NCBI GenBank assembly: GCA_023393375.1
Contig: JAEWLI010000112.1
Coordinates: 1-7,069 of the forward strand
DNA: 7,069 bases
Origin: Bacteroidota bacterium
GTDB taxonomy: Bacteria; Bacteroidota; Bacteroidia; Cytophagales; Cyclobacteriaceae
Direction: 5' to 3'
Below are positions 1-5,908 of the stretch, in pieces. Below the pieces are notes generated by a model that saw nothing but the letters and a program-made list of their open reading frames with translations, was not told where the DNA came from and searched no databases. Both the position numbers and the translations under genes were made by a program. Within the stretch, counting starts at the first letter, position 1, and every line of letters starts with the position of its first letter.

Positions 1-78
1 TAATTGGCGGTCAAGTTTGGGATTTTTAGCATTATTCTTTAAAATTTAGCCATTTTTATACAGCCTTGATTTCTTTGT

Positions 79-102
79 CCCGCTTTTTGGCGGGAGCCCG
101 CC
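79..102. terminator. GC-rich overlapping hairpins, possible terminator or repeat remnant
   Basis: Two mutually exclusive hairpins share one arm. CCCGC (79-83) pairs with GCGGG (90-94) across a 6-nt loop, and GGCGGG (89-94) pairs perfectly with CCCGCC (97-102) across AG. The surroundings are AT-rich, so this GC block stands out. It could be the transcription end of a gene lying left of the window or a relic of a dispersed intergenic repeat. There is no clean U-tract immediately after the second stem, so a simple intrinsic terminator is not certain. Confidence 0.35.
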
Positions 103-191
103 CGGCGAGGGCAAAAGTTATTTAAAGGAACCAATATAAGTTGTTATTGCATTGCTTTTAAAGTACAATAAATCTTTTTTCCACAAAATCA

Positions 192-202
192 GGGTAGTAC
201 CC
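192..202. promoter_or_regulatory. 11-bp palindrome upstream of the glycosidase gene
   Basis: GGGTAGTACCC is a perfect inverted repeat (GGGTA, central G, TACCC) about 60 bp before the start codon at 264. Its position would suit an operator or a 5'-leader hairpin. No regulator is encoded nearby, and a palindrome this short may be chance. No convincing TAnnTTTG box with a matching -33 TTTG is visible in 120-263. Confidence 0.2.
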
Positions 203-263
203 ATTTCCAAAAAATGAAAAGTTTTGTATCACATTTTTTTAACATTTAACAGCTTAAAACGCG

Positions 264-2408
264 ATGAAGAAACTATATTTTATCCTCTGCCTTACTTTTA
301 TTCAATTGCCATTACTGGCGCAAAAAGTATGGCTATCTTATGAAAAAGAGTCGCCACAAGCCGTTTATGCAGCGAAAAAGCTTGGCGAAACCCTTCATGA
401 ACTAAACTATCGTATTGATGGACTAAATTATGATTTCCGGATCAATCTGGACATGGATCAGCAAACATTAGAGGAAGAAGCTTTCTCAATAATTCAGGAA
501 GGAAATGTGATTACTGTACAGGGAGGGGATCCTCGGGGCATGATCTATGGTGCTTTTGAATTAGCTGAAATGTTGCAAAATGGGGTAACACTGGAAAAGG
601 TTCCTGTGGTAAAAAACAAACCACACCAGGAATTTCGGGGTATCAAATTTAATCTGCCGTGGCAAACCTATCGTCCAAGTTCAGCACTCGATCAACATTA
701 TGAAACCGTGCGTGATTTAAAATATTGGGAAGCTTTTCTGGACATGATGGTAGAAAACCGCTTTAATGTGATCAGCTTGTGGAATATGCATCCCTACACC
801 TTCATGATCCAACCCCGGAATTATCCCGATGCAAGCCCCTGGTCGGATGAAGAATTTGCCGAATGGCGTCATTTGTACAAAGAGATTTTCCGAATGGCAA
901 AAGAGCGGGGACTCGATACGTATATTGTCCACTGGAATATTTTTGTCAGCCCTGAATTTGCGGAAGCTTACGATGTAGCTAAAGAGAACTTCTATCCTCA
1001 TTATTATGTAGAAGGGGACACATCCGAAATTGTTAAGCGTTATATCCGTGAAAGCGTGACCCAGGTTTTGGAAGAATATCCGAACCTCGACGGAATTGGT
1101 GTTTCCCATGGAGAAGGTATGGCGGGTATGTCGCCCCTGGAACGACAGAAGTGGGTGGATGATGTGATGATTGCCGGGATGCTTGATGCTGACCGACCTG
1201 TAAAACTGATCCACCGCGTTCCTTTTTCATCGGGAACATCCTCTGATCCTGGTGTAAGCAGAGATGTAGAAGAAGTTACGCGGGAAGCGATGGAAAGGCT
1301 TGAAAATAAATTTGAAGGACCGATCTGGGTAGAGATTAAATTCAATTGGTCTCATGGGCATTCTACCCCTGAGTTAGTCAAGGTACATGGTGGCAAACTT
1401 AGCGACGCCTATTTTGTCCCAAAACCAACGAATTATAAAATCACCTGGCAAATCAGGAACGAAGACTTTTTTGCTCTTCGCTGGGGTGTCCCAGAGTTTA
1501 TCCGGGAACATATTGCATTAAATGGTGAGGCTGATTATACAGGTGGCTATTTTATAGGTTCGGAAACGTATATTCCGGCACTTGATTATTTTACTTCGAC
1601 AGATCAACCTGTCAGCTGGAAGTGGGCATTTGAAAGGCAGTGGCTATATTATAAACTATGGGGACGATTGCTATATGATCCGGAAACACCGGATGAGCTT
1701 TTTCAGGCTGATTTTAACCGTCGGTATGGAGAAAATGGCAATGACCTTCTTCAAGCATATGCTTTGGCATCTTCCACTCAGTTACGACTAGCATCACTAT
1801 ATGATGTAAAATGGGATTTCACATTATACAGCGAGGGGTTCCTTGCCTTGCAAGGCGATTCTGTAAAATATATTTCAGTAGGCAATCTTATCAATCATCC
1901 AACGATGGACAAAGATTATGTTTCCATCACTGAATATGTGGATGCATTGTTGGCTGGACGTTCATTTGGAGATAGTATGATCACACCTCCCATTCTTGCA
2001 GATATGTTGGAGCAAGATAACCGGATAGCTTTAGAACTAGTGGAAAACAAAAAGACCGATGAAAATGCATCGCTGATGTATGAAGTTGCCGATATTAAGA
2101 CCTGGGCAAATTTGGGGTTGCACCTGGCTGAAAAATTAAGAGGTGCTGTTGCCCTGCAGACTTACCGTAAGTCAGGTGGTGCTAAAAATAAACAAGCCGC
2201 AGTAAAACATCTTCAAAATGCACTGGAATATTGGGATGAAGTAGTTCGAATTACACGTCCGATATATGAAGATATGCCACTCACGCATTACAACCACAAT
2301 TTTTTTACCGCTAATGAAGATAACTTATTTCATTGGGCACTGATAAGGGATGAAGTTGCACAGGATGTGGAGATTGCAAAATCAAGTAAGTCAATGATTG
2401 AGAAATAA
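264..2408 (+). CDS. Secreted glycoside hydrolase-like protein (GH67/GH20-type N-terminal domain plus TIM barrel)
   Basis: This 714-residue protein begins with a Sec signal peptide (Lys-Lys start, hydrophobic core, likely cleavage after LLA or LAQ at about residue 20). There is no lipobox Cys, so it is periplasmic or secreted. Residues ~20-118 look like the alpha/beta domain that precedes the barrel in GH67, GH20 and GH84 enzymes; the diagnostic stretch is GGDPRGMIYGAFELAE from G87. A new domain starts near PHQEFRGIKFNLPW (~121) and reads as a TIM barrel to ~450. Acidic candidates for catalysis are E284 in GVSHGEG, E357 in WVEIKFNWSHGH and E434 in GSETY. The C-terminal ~250 residues look mostly helical. 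This architecture is known from alpha-glucuronidases and hexosaminidases, but I cannot place the protein in a numbered CAZy family, so the substrate is unknown. No SusC/SusD partner is in view. The ATG at 264 is chosen because the signal peptide begins there; no clear Shine-Dalgarno precedes it. Confidence 0.82.
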   Translation: MKKLYFILCLTFIQLPLLAQKVWLSYEKESPQAVYAAKKLGETLHELNYRIDGLNYDFRINLDMDQQTLEEEAFSIIQEGNVITVQGGDPRGMIYGAFELAEMLQNGVTLEKVPVVKNKPHQEFRGIKFNLPWQTYRPSSALDQHYETVRDLKYWEAFLDMMVENRFNVISLWNMHPYTFMIQPRNYPDASPWSDEEFAEWRHLYKEIFRMAKERGLDTYIVHWNIFVSPEFAEAYDVAKENFYPHYYVEGDTSEIVKRYIRESVTQVLEEYPNLDGIGVSHGEGMAGMSPLERQKWVDDVMIAGMLDADRPVKLIHRVPFSSGTSSDPGVSRDVEEVTREAMERLENKFEGPIWVEIKFNWSHGHSTPELVKVHGGKLSDAYFVPKPTNYKITWQIRNEDFFALRWGVPEFIREHIALNGEADYTGGYFIGSETYIPALDYFTSTDQPVSWKWAFERQWLYYKLWGRLLYDPETPDELFQADFNRRYGENGNDLLQAYALASSTQLRLASLYDVKWDFTLYSEGFLALQGDSVKYISVGNLINHPTMDKDYVSITEYVDALLAGRSFGDSMITPPILADMLEQDNRIALELVENKKTDENASLMYEVADIKTWANLGLHLAEKLRGAVALQTYRKSGGAKNKQAAVKHLQNALEYWDEVVRITRPIYEDMPLTHYNHNFFTANEDNLFHWALIRDEVAQDVEIAKSSKSMIEK

Positions 2409-2427
2409 TAATAGTGTGCGATAATTA

Positions 2428-2464
2428 CGCTCATAAAATTGCATTATTTTCCATTTTATGAGCG
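2428..2464. terminator. Perfect 12-bp stem-loop between convergent genes
   Basis: CGCTCATAAAAT (2428-2439) is the exact reverse complement of ATTTTATGAGCG (2453-2464), with a 13-nt loop. It sits 20 bp after the glycosidase stop and 26 bp after the stop of the opposing HPF gene, so it can serve both strands. Neither side has a strong U-tract, although both are AT-rich. Its role as a shared terminator or mRNA 3'-end stabiliser is inferred from placement. Confidence 0.65.
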
Positions 2465-2489
2465 GGATTTATATCCATTTACTTACCAA

Positions 2490-2804
2490 TCAGTAATTCC
2501 TCATACGTCCGAATATTGTATTGAGCTTGTTCTTCAGTTTACCAGCTGCGCCTTTTACTGCCTGTTCATGGTTACTTGCTTCGTCTGTAACCACAATTGG
2601 TTGTCTGCCTTCAATCCGGGCCTCGATCAAACATCGTTTGTCGTCCAACCCGTCCTTTCTGCCGTTCTCATCGGAAAGATGAACTTCTAACCTTGTTATT
2701 TGGTCGTCAAACCTTTCCAATTCTTCTGATAATAGGGCGGAAAATGAGAGTCTTAGTTCATCGCTCCCTGTAACATTTTTGTCTGTATTAACTTGAATTT
2801 TCAT
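2490..2804 (-). CDS. HPF/RaiA family ribosome-associated (hibernation) factor, short form
   Basis: The 104-residue protein has the compact beta-alpha-beta-beta-beta-alpha pattern of the HPF/YfiA (sigma-54 modulation) family: strand MKIQVNT, helix ~14-31, strand ITRLEVHLSDENG (36-48), strand RCLIEARIEGRQPIVV (57-72), and a final helix from ~76 (ASNHEQAVKGAAGKLKN). Family members bind the 30S subunit near the decoding centre and inactivate or protect ribosomes in stress or stationary phase. This one lacks the C-terminal dimerisation domain of long HPF, so it would act as a short-form factor in the cytoplasm. It lies 115 bp downstream of the baeRF gene on the same strand, which suggests co-transcription. 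The ATG at 2804 starts directly at the first strand, as expected. The family is well supported; the exact paralogue (HPF or RaiA) cannot be settled. Confidence 0.85.
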   Translation of the reverse strand: MKIQVNTDKNVTGSDELRLSFSALLSEELERFDDQITRLEVHLSDENGRKDGLDDKRCLIEARIEGRQPIVVTDEASNHEQAVKGAAGKLKNKLNTIFGRMRNY

Positions 2805-2919
2805 ATGTTTTTTACTTTATTTATGTGGATATATGGAACCTCGCTATTATAATCATCCCAGTGTGTGTCGAATCTCGTCATGCTCGGTCTCATATGATGG
2901 AAATTTGTTTTTTTATTTA

Positions 2920-4074
2920 TCAATAACGGTAAATTGCGGCAAGGCCGGTTTGTGTAGGCATTTTTCCGGAAGGTAAAATCATGACCTCTCCTCCCATCTT
3001 TGTAACCAGTTCGCCCAAATCGTCAAGCAGGTCATCTACTTTCGGGTTTGTCAAGTCTTTAGTTTGAACATTTCCTGTCAACTTATTTGTAATCCTGCCC
3101 TCAATTATCCGATTTTCTTCAACTAATAGCGTATCGACCCTGCCTTCCACAGCCGCTACAGCTACTTCCTTGATATCATCACTGCCTTTACCATTTGCCC
3201 GAGACTGGTCAAACCTATCGGCTAACCCCCTCAGTTTCAGTAAATATTCCGGTTCCATGATTTTCCAAGCCATGCTTGTCAATTTTTCTATTGGCACGGA
3301 GGATGGGTTTATCGGGATTCCATTTGGCAGCAACATTGGATTTTTATTTACCTTTTGAAACAGGCTATGGTGTTCGGGTAAAGCAGCAAGGATAAGCGGC
3401 CATCCTGTAGGTTTCGAAAATCCTTCGTGTATTACATTCGCAATGACACGAAAAAACCGATCAGCATCTTTTTCCATTTCTGCTTTTTTGCCACCATGTC
3501 CATGGTGCATGTTTGCACTTTCCCCACCGGATCCGCCATATGATGCAACCGTAATGTGCTTGTCGGTCAATTCTTCTCCAAGTGCTTCTTTAATGGTGGA
3601 TGGAATATTATCAGGTATTTCTACCTCAACAAGCGAGTGACGATTGCCCTCAAAAAACTGAATATCATGCAGACTTAAGCCCAACACATGATAATGGTCT
3701 ACCGATTGCAGATATTTTCTAAGTGGTTTTGTATGGAAACTGTCGGCCACTATTGCCAATTCATCAAAGGTTATCGGCAATCTAACAACTTTGAAAAGGT
3801 CGAGCGAACTGAAAACAGCAAGTCCATCCATAGTGTGATTCCAAAAGCTATTGTCATTGCCAAGTGACTCGAACGGTTCGAGATGTTTTTGCACCTCAAT
3901 AGCAGAATATTTTTGCAATAATGATGCTTCCAATTGTTTGACAAGGTTCTTAAACCGGGTGGTGTCCTGAAGATTTGCCGGATGGCTTCGGTGGGTAGGC
4001 ATGTATAACGATAGACAAGGCATCTGATCAACATTCAACAATTCCTGTATCAATTCTTTGGTAAGTAAATTCAT
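2920..4074 (-). CDS. Bacterial archaeo-eukaryotic release factor-like protein (baeRF, eRF1/Pelota fold)
   Basis: The 384-residue protein reads as three eRF1-like domains. Residues 1-~125 are the N-terminal region. Residues ~126-255 start with HVLGLSLHDIQFFEGNR, typical of eRF1/Pelota domain 2, and carry a Gly/His-rich loop (YGGSGG 179-184, HHGHGG 190-195) followed by RFFR (206-209). That arrangement recalls the GGQ loop and the following R-F-x-R of true release factors, but there is no GGQ. Residues ~256-384 contain VAAVEGRVDTLLVEE (~305-320), the hallmark of domain 3, and end in TGLAAIYRY, close to the GIGAILRY ending of eRF1. baeRF families are proposed to act at ribosomes, perhaps in rescue or modification, but are little studied. 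The next gene on the strand encodes a ribosome hibernation factor, which supports a ribosome-directed role. Fold assignment is good; hydrolytic activity is uncertain without the Gln. Confidence 0.8.
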   Translation of the reverse strand: MNLLTKELIQELLNVDQMPCLSLYMPTHRSHPANLQDTTRFKNLVKQLEASLLQKYSAIEVQKHLEPFESLGNDNSFWNHTMDGLAVFSSLDLFKVVRLPITFDELAIVADSFHTKPLRKYLQSVDHYHVLGLSLHDIQFFEGNRHSLVEVEIPDNIPSTIKEALGEELTDKHITVASYGGSGGESANMHHGHGGKKAEMEKDADRFFRVIANVIHEGFSKPTGWPLILAALPEHHSLFQKVNKNPMLLPNGIPINPSSVPIEKLTSMAWKIMEPEYLLKLRGLADRFDQSRANGKGSDDIKEVAVAAVEGRVDTLLVEENRIIEGRITNKLTGNVQTKDLTNPKVDDLLDDLGELVTKMGGEVMILPSGKMPTQTGLAAIYRY

Positions 4075-4094
4075 ATTGTTGTCTTATTATAGTT

Positions 4095-4343
4095 TTAAAT
4101 TATTTTTTTAAATCGTTTACCCGGGTATTCAATTATGGGAAACCGTGAATGAAAGGCTTTTTCCTGCCTTACTTCAATAGGTACAACACGCCAACATGCA
4201 TCAATGTTATGTTTCAATCGGTAGATGAAGTGAATTAAGGACTTCCATACAGGGTTATGGGGTTCACGGAAAACGCCCTGTTGGGTGACAGGTAACCCAA
4301 ACCCAAATTCAATCATCCACCTTCTATAGCGATACAATCGCAC
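4095..4343 (-). CDS. Doubtful 82-codon frame upstream of baeRF, possible gene remnant
   Basis: No family is recognised. The frame would start at a GTG that lies inside the direct repeat and ends 20 bp before the baeRF start, so it could be an upstream member of that operon. Codon choice in its body (mixed third positions, GAA, GAT and ATT common) is not obviously random, and it ends in a Lys-rich tail, PGKRFKKII. Trp, Arg and His are frequent, and there is no signal peptide or TM segment. The same frame stays open upstream through the repeat to about 4403 without an ATG. It may be the 3' part of an older gene whose 5' end was replaced by the repeat, or simply spurious. Confidence 0.22.
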   Translation of the reverse strand: MRLYRYRRWMIEFGFGLPVTQQGVFREPHNPVWKSLIHFIYRLKHNIDACWRVVPIEVRQEKAFHSRFPIIEYPGKRFKKII

Positions 4344-4387
4344 TTCTCGTACGCCCTCGTTGCAAACAGAAGGCGATAGCGGAACTC
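4301..4387 (+). repeat. Direct repeat, left copy
   Basis: The core, 4325-4387 (starting TATAGCGATACAAT, ending GATAGCGGAACTC), matches 5934-5996 at 59 of 63 positions with no gap, at an offset of 1,609 bp. Weaker similarity extends left to about 4301 (ACCCAAATTCAA against ACCCAATTCAAA). Inside the core is an imperfect hairpin: CGCCCTCG (4352-4359), loop TTGCAAAC, then AGAAGGCG (4368-4375), with 6 of 8 pairs formed. The repeat lies at the edge of the AT-rich gene cluster. It could be a REP-like dispersed element, an end of a mobile element, or a duplicated gene fragment. Confidence 0.8.
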
Positions 4388-4483
4388 CTGAAAAAATTCG
4401 AGGTCATACAGGACATGGACGAAGAGACCAAAAACATGGTCGTCAGGTTCATCGAAGCATTAGGGATCATTAAAGTAAAATAG
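4325..4483 (+). pseudogene. Start-less 3' gene fragment, possibly regulator C-terminus
   Basis: A plus-strand frame is open from 4289 to the TAG at 4481-4483 but has no usable start codon; the ATG of the right-hand repeat copy reads ATC here. After the repeat (FYSDTIALLVRPRCKQKAI) it continues as AELLKKFEVIQDMDEETKN and ends near ALGIIKVK. The part from 4385 has the charged amphipathic look of the C-terminal tail of Bacteroidota XRE-type helix-turn-helix regulators, but this is judged by eye only. A terminator follows 20 bp after the stop, as expected for the end of a real gene. I read it as the surviving 3' end of a gene interrupted or overwritten by the repeat. Confidence 0.35.
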
Positions 4484-4502
4484 CCGTATTCGGTTTAAAA
4501 TG

Positions 4503-4539
4503 AAAAAAAAGCTTGGTTCATAGCCAGGCGTTCTTTTTT
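4503..4539. terminator. Bidirectional intrinsic terminator
   Basis: GCTTGG (4511-4516) pairs with CCAGGC (4524-4529, one G-U pair) across a 7-nt loop. It is flanked by eight A (4503-4510) on the left and GTTC plus six T on the right. Read on the minus strand, the stem is followed directly by eight U, a textbook intrinsic terminator for the small-gene cluster ending at 4584. Read on the plus strand it ends the gene fragment that stops at 4483. Confidence 0.82.
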
Positions 4540-4583
4540 ATTATCCTCTCGACTGTATCAGCGGAAATTCTTGTCCCTCTTTT

Positions 4584-4805
4584 TTATTGATAAATTATGT
4601 AAACAGAACAACCTATTAAAAAAGCAATGATTAAGTTAATGACCCTCATTTGATTGGTGACATAATTTATTATGTTGATAACTATTGCCATTATAACAAA
4701 AGTTACGAGTTGCACAAGGGAAATGAAATGAATTTGAGTTAAACCAAATGATATAACTGAAGCCATAATGATGGCAATTATTACAAATATGTAAATCCCA
4801 AACAA
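4584..4805 (-). CDS. Three-TM membrane segment, probable 3' half of a frameshifted gene
   Basis: This 73-residue hydrophobic frame has about three membrane spans (FGIYIFVIIAIIMASVISFG; ISLVQLVTFVIMAIVINII; INLIIAFLIGCSVYIIY). Taken alone it must start at TTG (4805-4803), since no ATG or GTG lies upstream in frame. The frame is nevertheless open back to about 4874, overlapping the preceding gene, and at the A-run 4823-4817 it is exactly the -1 frame of that gene. Joined there, the two give one 146-residue protein reading FLFSKKIGWSLFG across the junction, a natural-looking loop between spans. The separate TTG start is therefore doubtful. No family is recognised. Transcription would end at the terminator at 4503-4539. 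Confidence 0.5.
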   Translation of the reverse strand: MFGIYIFVIIAIIMASVISFGLTQIHFISLVQLVTFVIMAIVINIINYVTNQMRVINLIIAFLIGCSVYIIYQ

Positions 4806-4813
4806 TGACCAAC

Positions 4814-5023
4814 CTATTTTTTTGAGAAAAGAAAGATCACAAAAATCAATATCAATATAATTATATGTTTGAGTTCACCTATCACAGCATGAGCCCAAAA
4901 ACCCGATTCGGTAAAATAAAACCTCAGAGCTCTAAAATTCAACGCCCAAATTGCGAATATAAAGCTTATAAATAGGCAGACTTGTACCAAGTATTTACTT
5001 ACTGACCTTCTTGAAATATCCAT
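4814..5023 (-). CDS. Two-TM small membrane protein, probable 5' half of a frameshifted gene
   Basis: The 69 residues begin with a basic MDISRRSVSKY, followed by a first span (~11-30, ending WALNF) and a second (~52-66, HIIILILIFVIFLF). The frame stops at TAG right after Ser-Lys-Lys, encoded by TCA AAA AAA; that heptamer (A AAA AAA) is a slip-prone site. The stop of the SPOR-like gene upstream and this ATG are one base apart (TGATATG), so translation is very likely coupled. The positive N-terminus suggests N-in topology. The family is not recognised, and whether the short form is a real product or an artefact of the frameshift is open. Confidence 0.6.
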   Translation of the reverse strand: MDISRRSVSKYLVQVCLFISFIFAIWALNFRALRFYFTESGFWAHAVIGELKHIIILILIFVIFLFSKK

Positions 5024-5024
5024 A

Positions 5025-5315
5025 TCACTTATTGGTTAAAAATAACCACGAATCAGCAATCCCTTCTTCTTTCACTACATTTCTTTTTAGTACCTCACCT
5101 TTCTGGAATATAAAAATACCAACAAACACATTGTATTGTCCATTTCGTGCTGCTAGCAACACCTGAACATCCTCATTCTGTAATTTTAAACTGTTCATAT
5201 GATGATTTGCATTTTCTTCATTTTCGTAACTCATTACAATCACAGAGTATTTTAAAATCTTAAGTCTTTCGAAATAATCATTATAAACTGTAATGAAATC
5301 ATCTATCTCCCTCAT
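5025..5315 (-). CDS. SPOR-like domain protein, no signal peptide
   Basis: Residues ~22-94 of 96 follow the SPOR pattern: KYSVIVMSYENEENANHHMN (22-41) resembles the first strand and helix (V-I-x-x-S-F-x-N-E-x-N-A), NGQYNVFVGIF (58-68) resembles the second strand 'G-x-Y-x-V-x-V-G-x-F', and DSWLF (88-92) the closing strand. SPOR domains normally bind denuded peptidoglycan from the periplasm. Here there is no signal peptide or TM anchor and an in-frame stop lies only two codons upstream of the ATG, so a periplasmic location is not explained. The gene is translationally coupled to the membrane protein gene that follows (TGATATG). A candidate promoter lies at 5363-5393. The domain call is pattern-based; an unrelated alpha/beta fold remains possible. 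Confidence 0.55.
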   Translation of the reverse strand: MREIDDFITVYNDYFERLKILKYSVIVMSYENEENANHHMNSLKLQNEDVQVLLAARNGQYNVFVGIFIFQKGEVLKRNVVKEEGIADSWLFLTNK

Positions 5316-5362
5316 GATCGTTTATCAATTTACCTCTAATGCTACTAATTTAAAACATAGTT

Positions 5363-5393
5363 CATATTTATAACCAAGATACACATTGCAAAA
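5363..5393 (-). promoter_or_regulatory. Candidate Bacteroidota-type promoter for the SPOR-like/membrane gene pair
   Basis: On the minus strand, TTTTG (5393-5389) is followed after 18 nt by TAAATATG (5370-5363). This matches the -33 TTTG and -7 TAnnTTTG consensus with one mismatch in the -7 box and near-usual spacing. It would start transcripts about 40 nt before the ATG at 5315. AT-rich DNA produces such matches by chance, so support is moderate. Confidence 0.35.
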
Positions 5394-5412
5394 TTTAAAT
5401 ATAGGGAGGTTT

Positions 5413-5649
5413 TCATTTCTTTAATGTAAAAATTATAATACATACACCTAACCATAAAAGGAAAAAAAATGCTCCAATATTACCAAATAGGTAATTTAGC
5501 ATCAAATTCAATAATAAAAAAACACCACCTTTACCTGAGTATGATTGATTACTGGAATCTATATCAAGAGGAGCAATCAAATTAATAATAGATAGTATAA
5601 TTAACATTATACCTAAAAATCTTACTGCTTTTTTTTCTCTAATATTCAT
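5413..5649 (-). CDS. Small two-TM protein of unknown function
   Basis: The 78-residue protein has a basic N-terminus (MNIREKKAVRF), a span at ~11-27 (FLGIMLIILSIINLIAP), a polar loop of about 15 residues containing DIDSSNQSYSGKGG, and a long hydrophobic region (~43-75, from VFLLLNLMLNYLFG to IIIFTLKK) that could hold one or two spans. No family is recognised. It is the first gene of the AT-rich minus-strand cluster and is separated from the SPOR-like gene by 97 bp, which hold that gene's candidate promoter, so it may be its own unit. Base composition is much more AT-rich than that of the glycosidase or baeRF genes, consistent with foreign origin. Confidence 0.6.
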   Translation of the reverse strand: MNIREKKAVRFLGIMLIILSIINLIAPLDIDSSNQSYSGKGGVFLLLNLMLNYLFGNIGAFFFLLWLGVCIIIFTLKK

Positions 5650-5908
5650 ATTGATCTACTACTCGATAACCATGAAATCCTTATAATTTTCTCATCAATC
5701 TATTCTTAATTAATTATTACAAATATATTCGATTTATATATTGATAAATGCCGCCAAATATAGGTAATGTAACACTATAATTAGGCATAGGTCGCAACCA
5801 GGCAGGAAGTTAGCGATTTTCTTGATTTACTTTTACCATTTGCGTAAGTGATTTGACTTTTGTATTGTATTGATAGTGATTATATTTCAATTTCTCGGGA
5901 GCAAATAT
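5650..5908. other. AT-rich intergenic stretch
   Basis: No reading frame with coding character is seen on either strand. The left half is extremely AT-rich and carries two exact TATATTTG boxes on the minus strand (5720-5727, 5755-5762). The right half, up to the repeat, has no recognisable RNA gene, terminator or motif. Confidence 0.5.
5720..5727 (-). promoter_or_regulatory. Exact TAnnTTTG box upstream of the two-TM gene
   Basis: The minus strand reads TATATTTG, an exact match to the Bacteroidota -7 box, about 70 nt before the ATG at 5649. A second identical box lies at 5755-5762 and a third at 5902-5909. No clean TTTG is seen at the expected distance upstream of this box, so it is only a candidate. 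Confidence 0.28.

Noticed and set aside
717..1345. Minus-strand frames of 68-165 codons opposite the glycosidase gene
   Set aside because: They overlap a well-supported signal-peptide-bearing gene, mirror its codons and resemble no protein family.
2439..2690. Plus-strand 83-codon frame with Cys/Phe-rich translation
   Set aside because: It lies antisense to the HPF gene and starts inside the terminator stem; its composition is typical of a shadow frame.
2805..2919. TATAAT-like sequence in the gap before the HPF gene
   Set aside because: The nearest TTGACA-like element is about 14 nt away and the sigma-70 enterobacterial consensus does not apply well to Bacteroidota; no TAnnTTTG box is present, so read-through from baeRF is the simpler view.
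3170..4034. Frames of 62-87 codons inside the baeRF region
   Set aside because: All are overlapping frames of the strongly supported baeRF gene.
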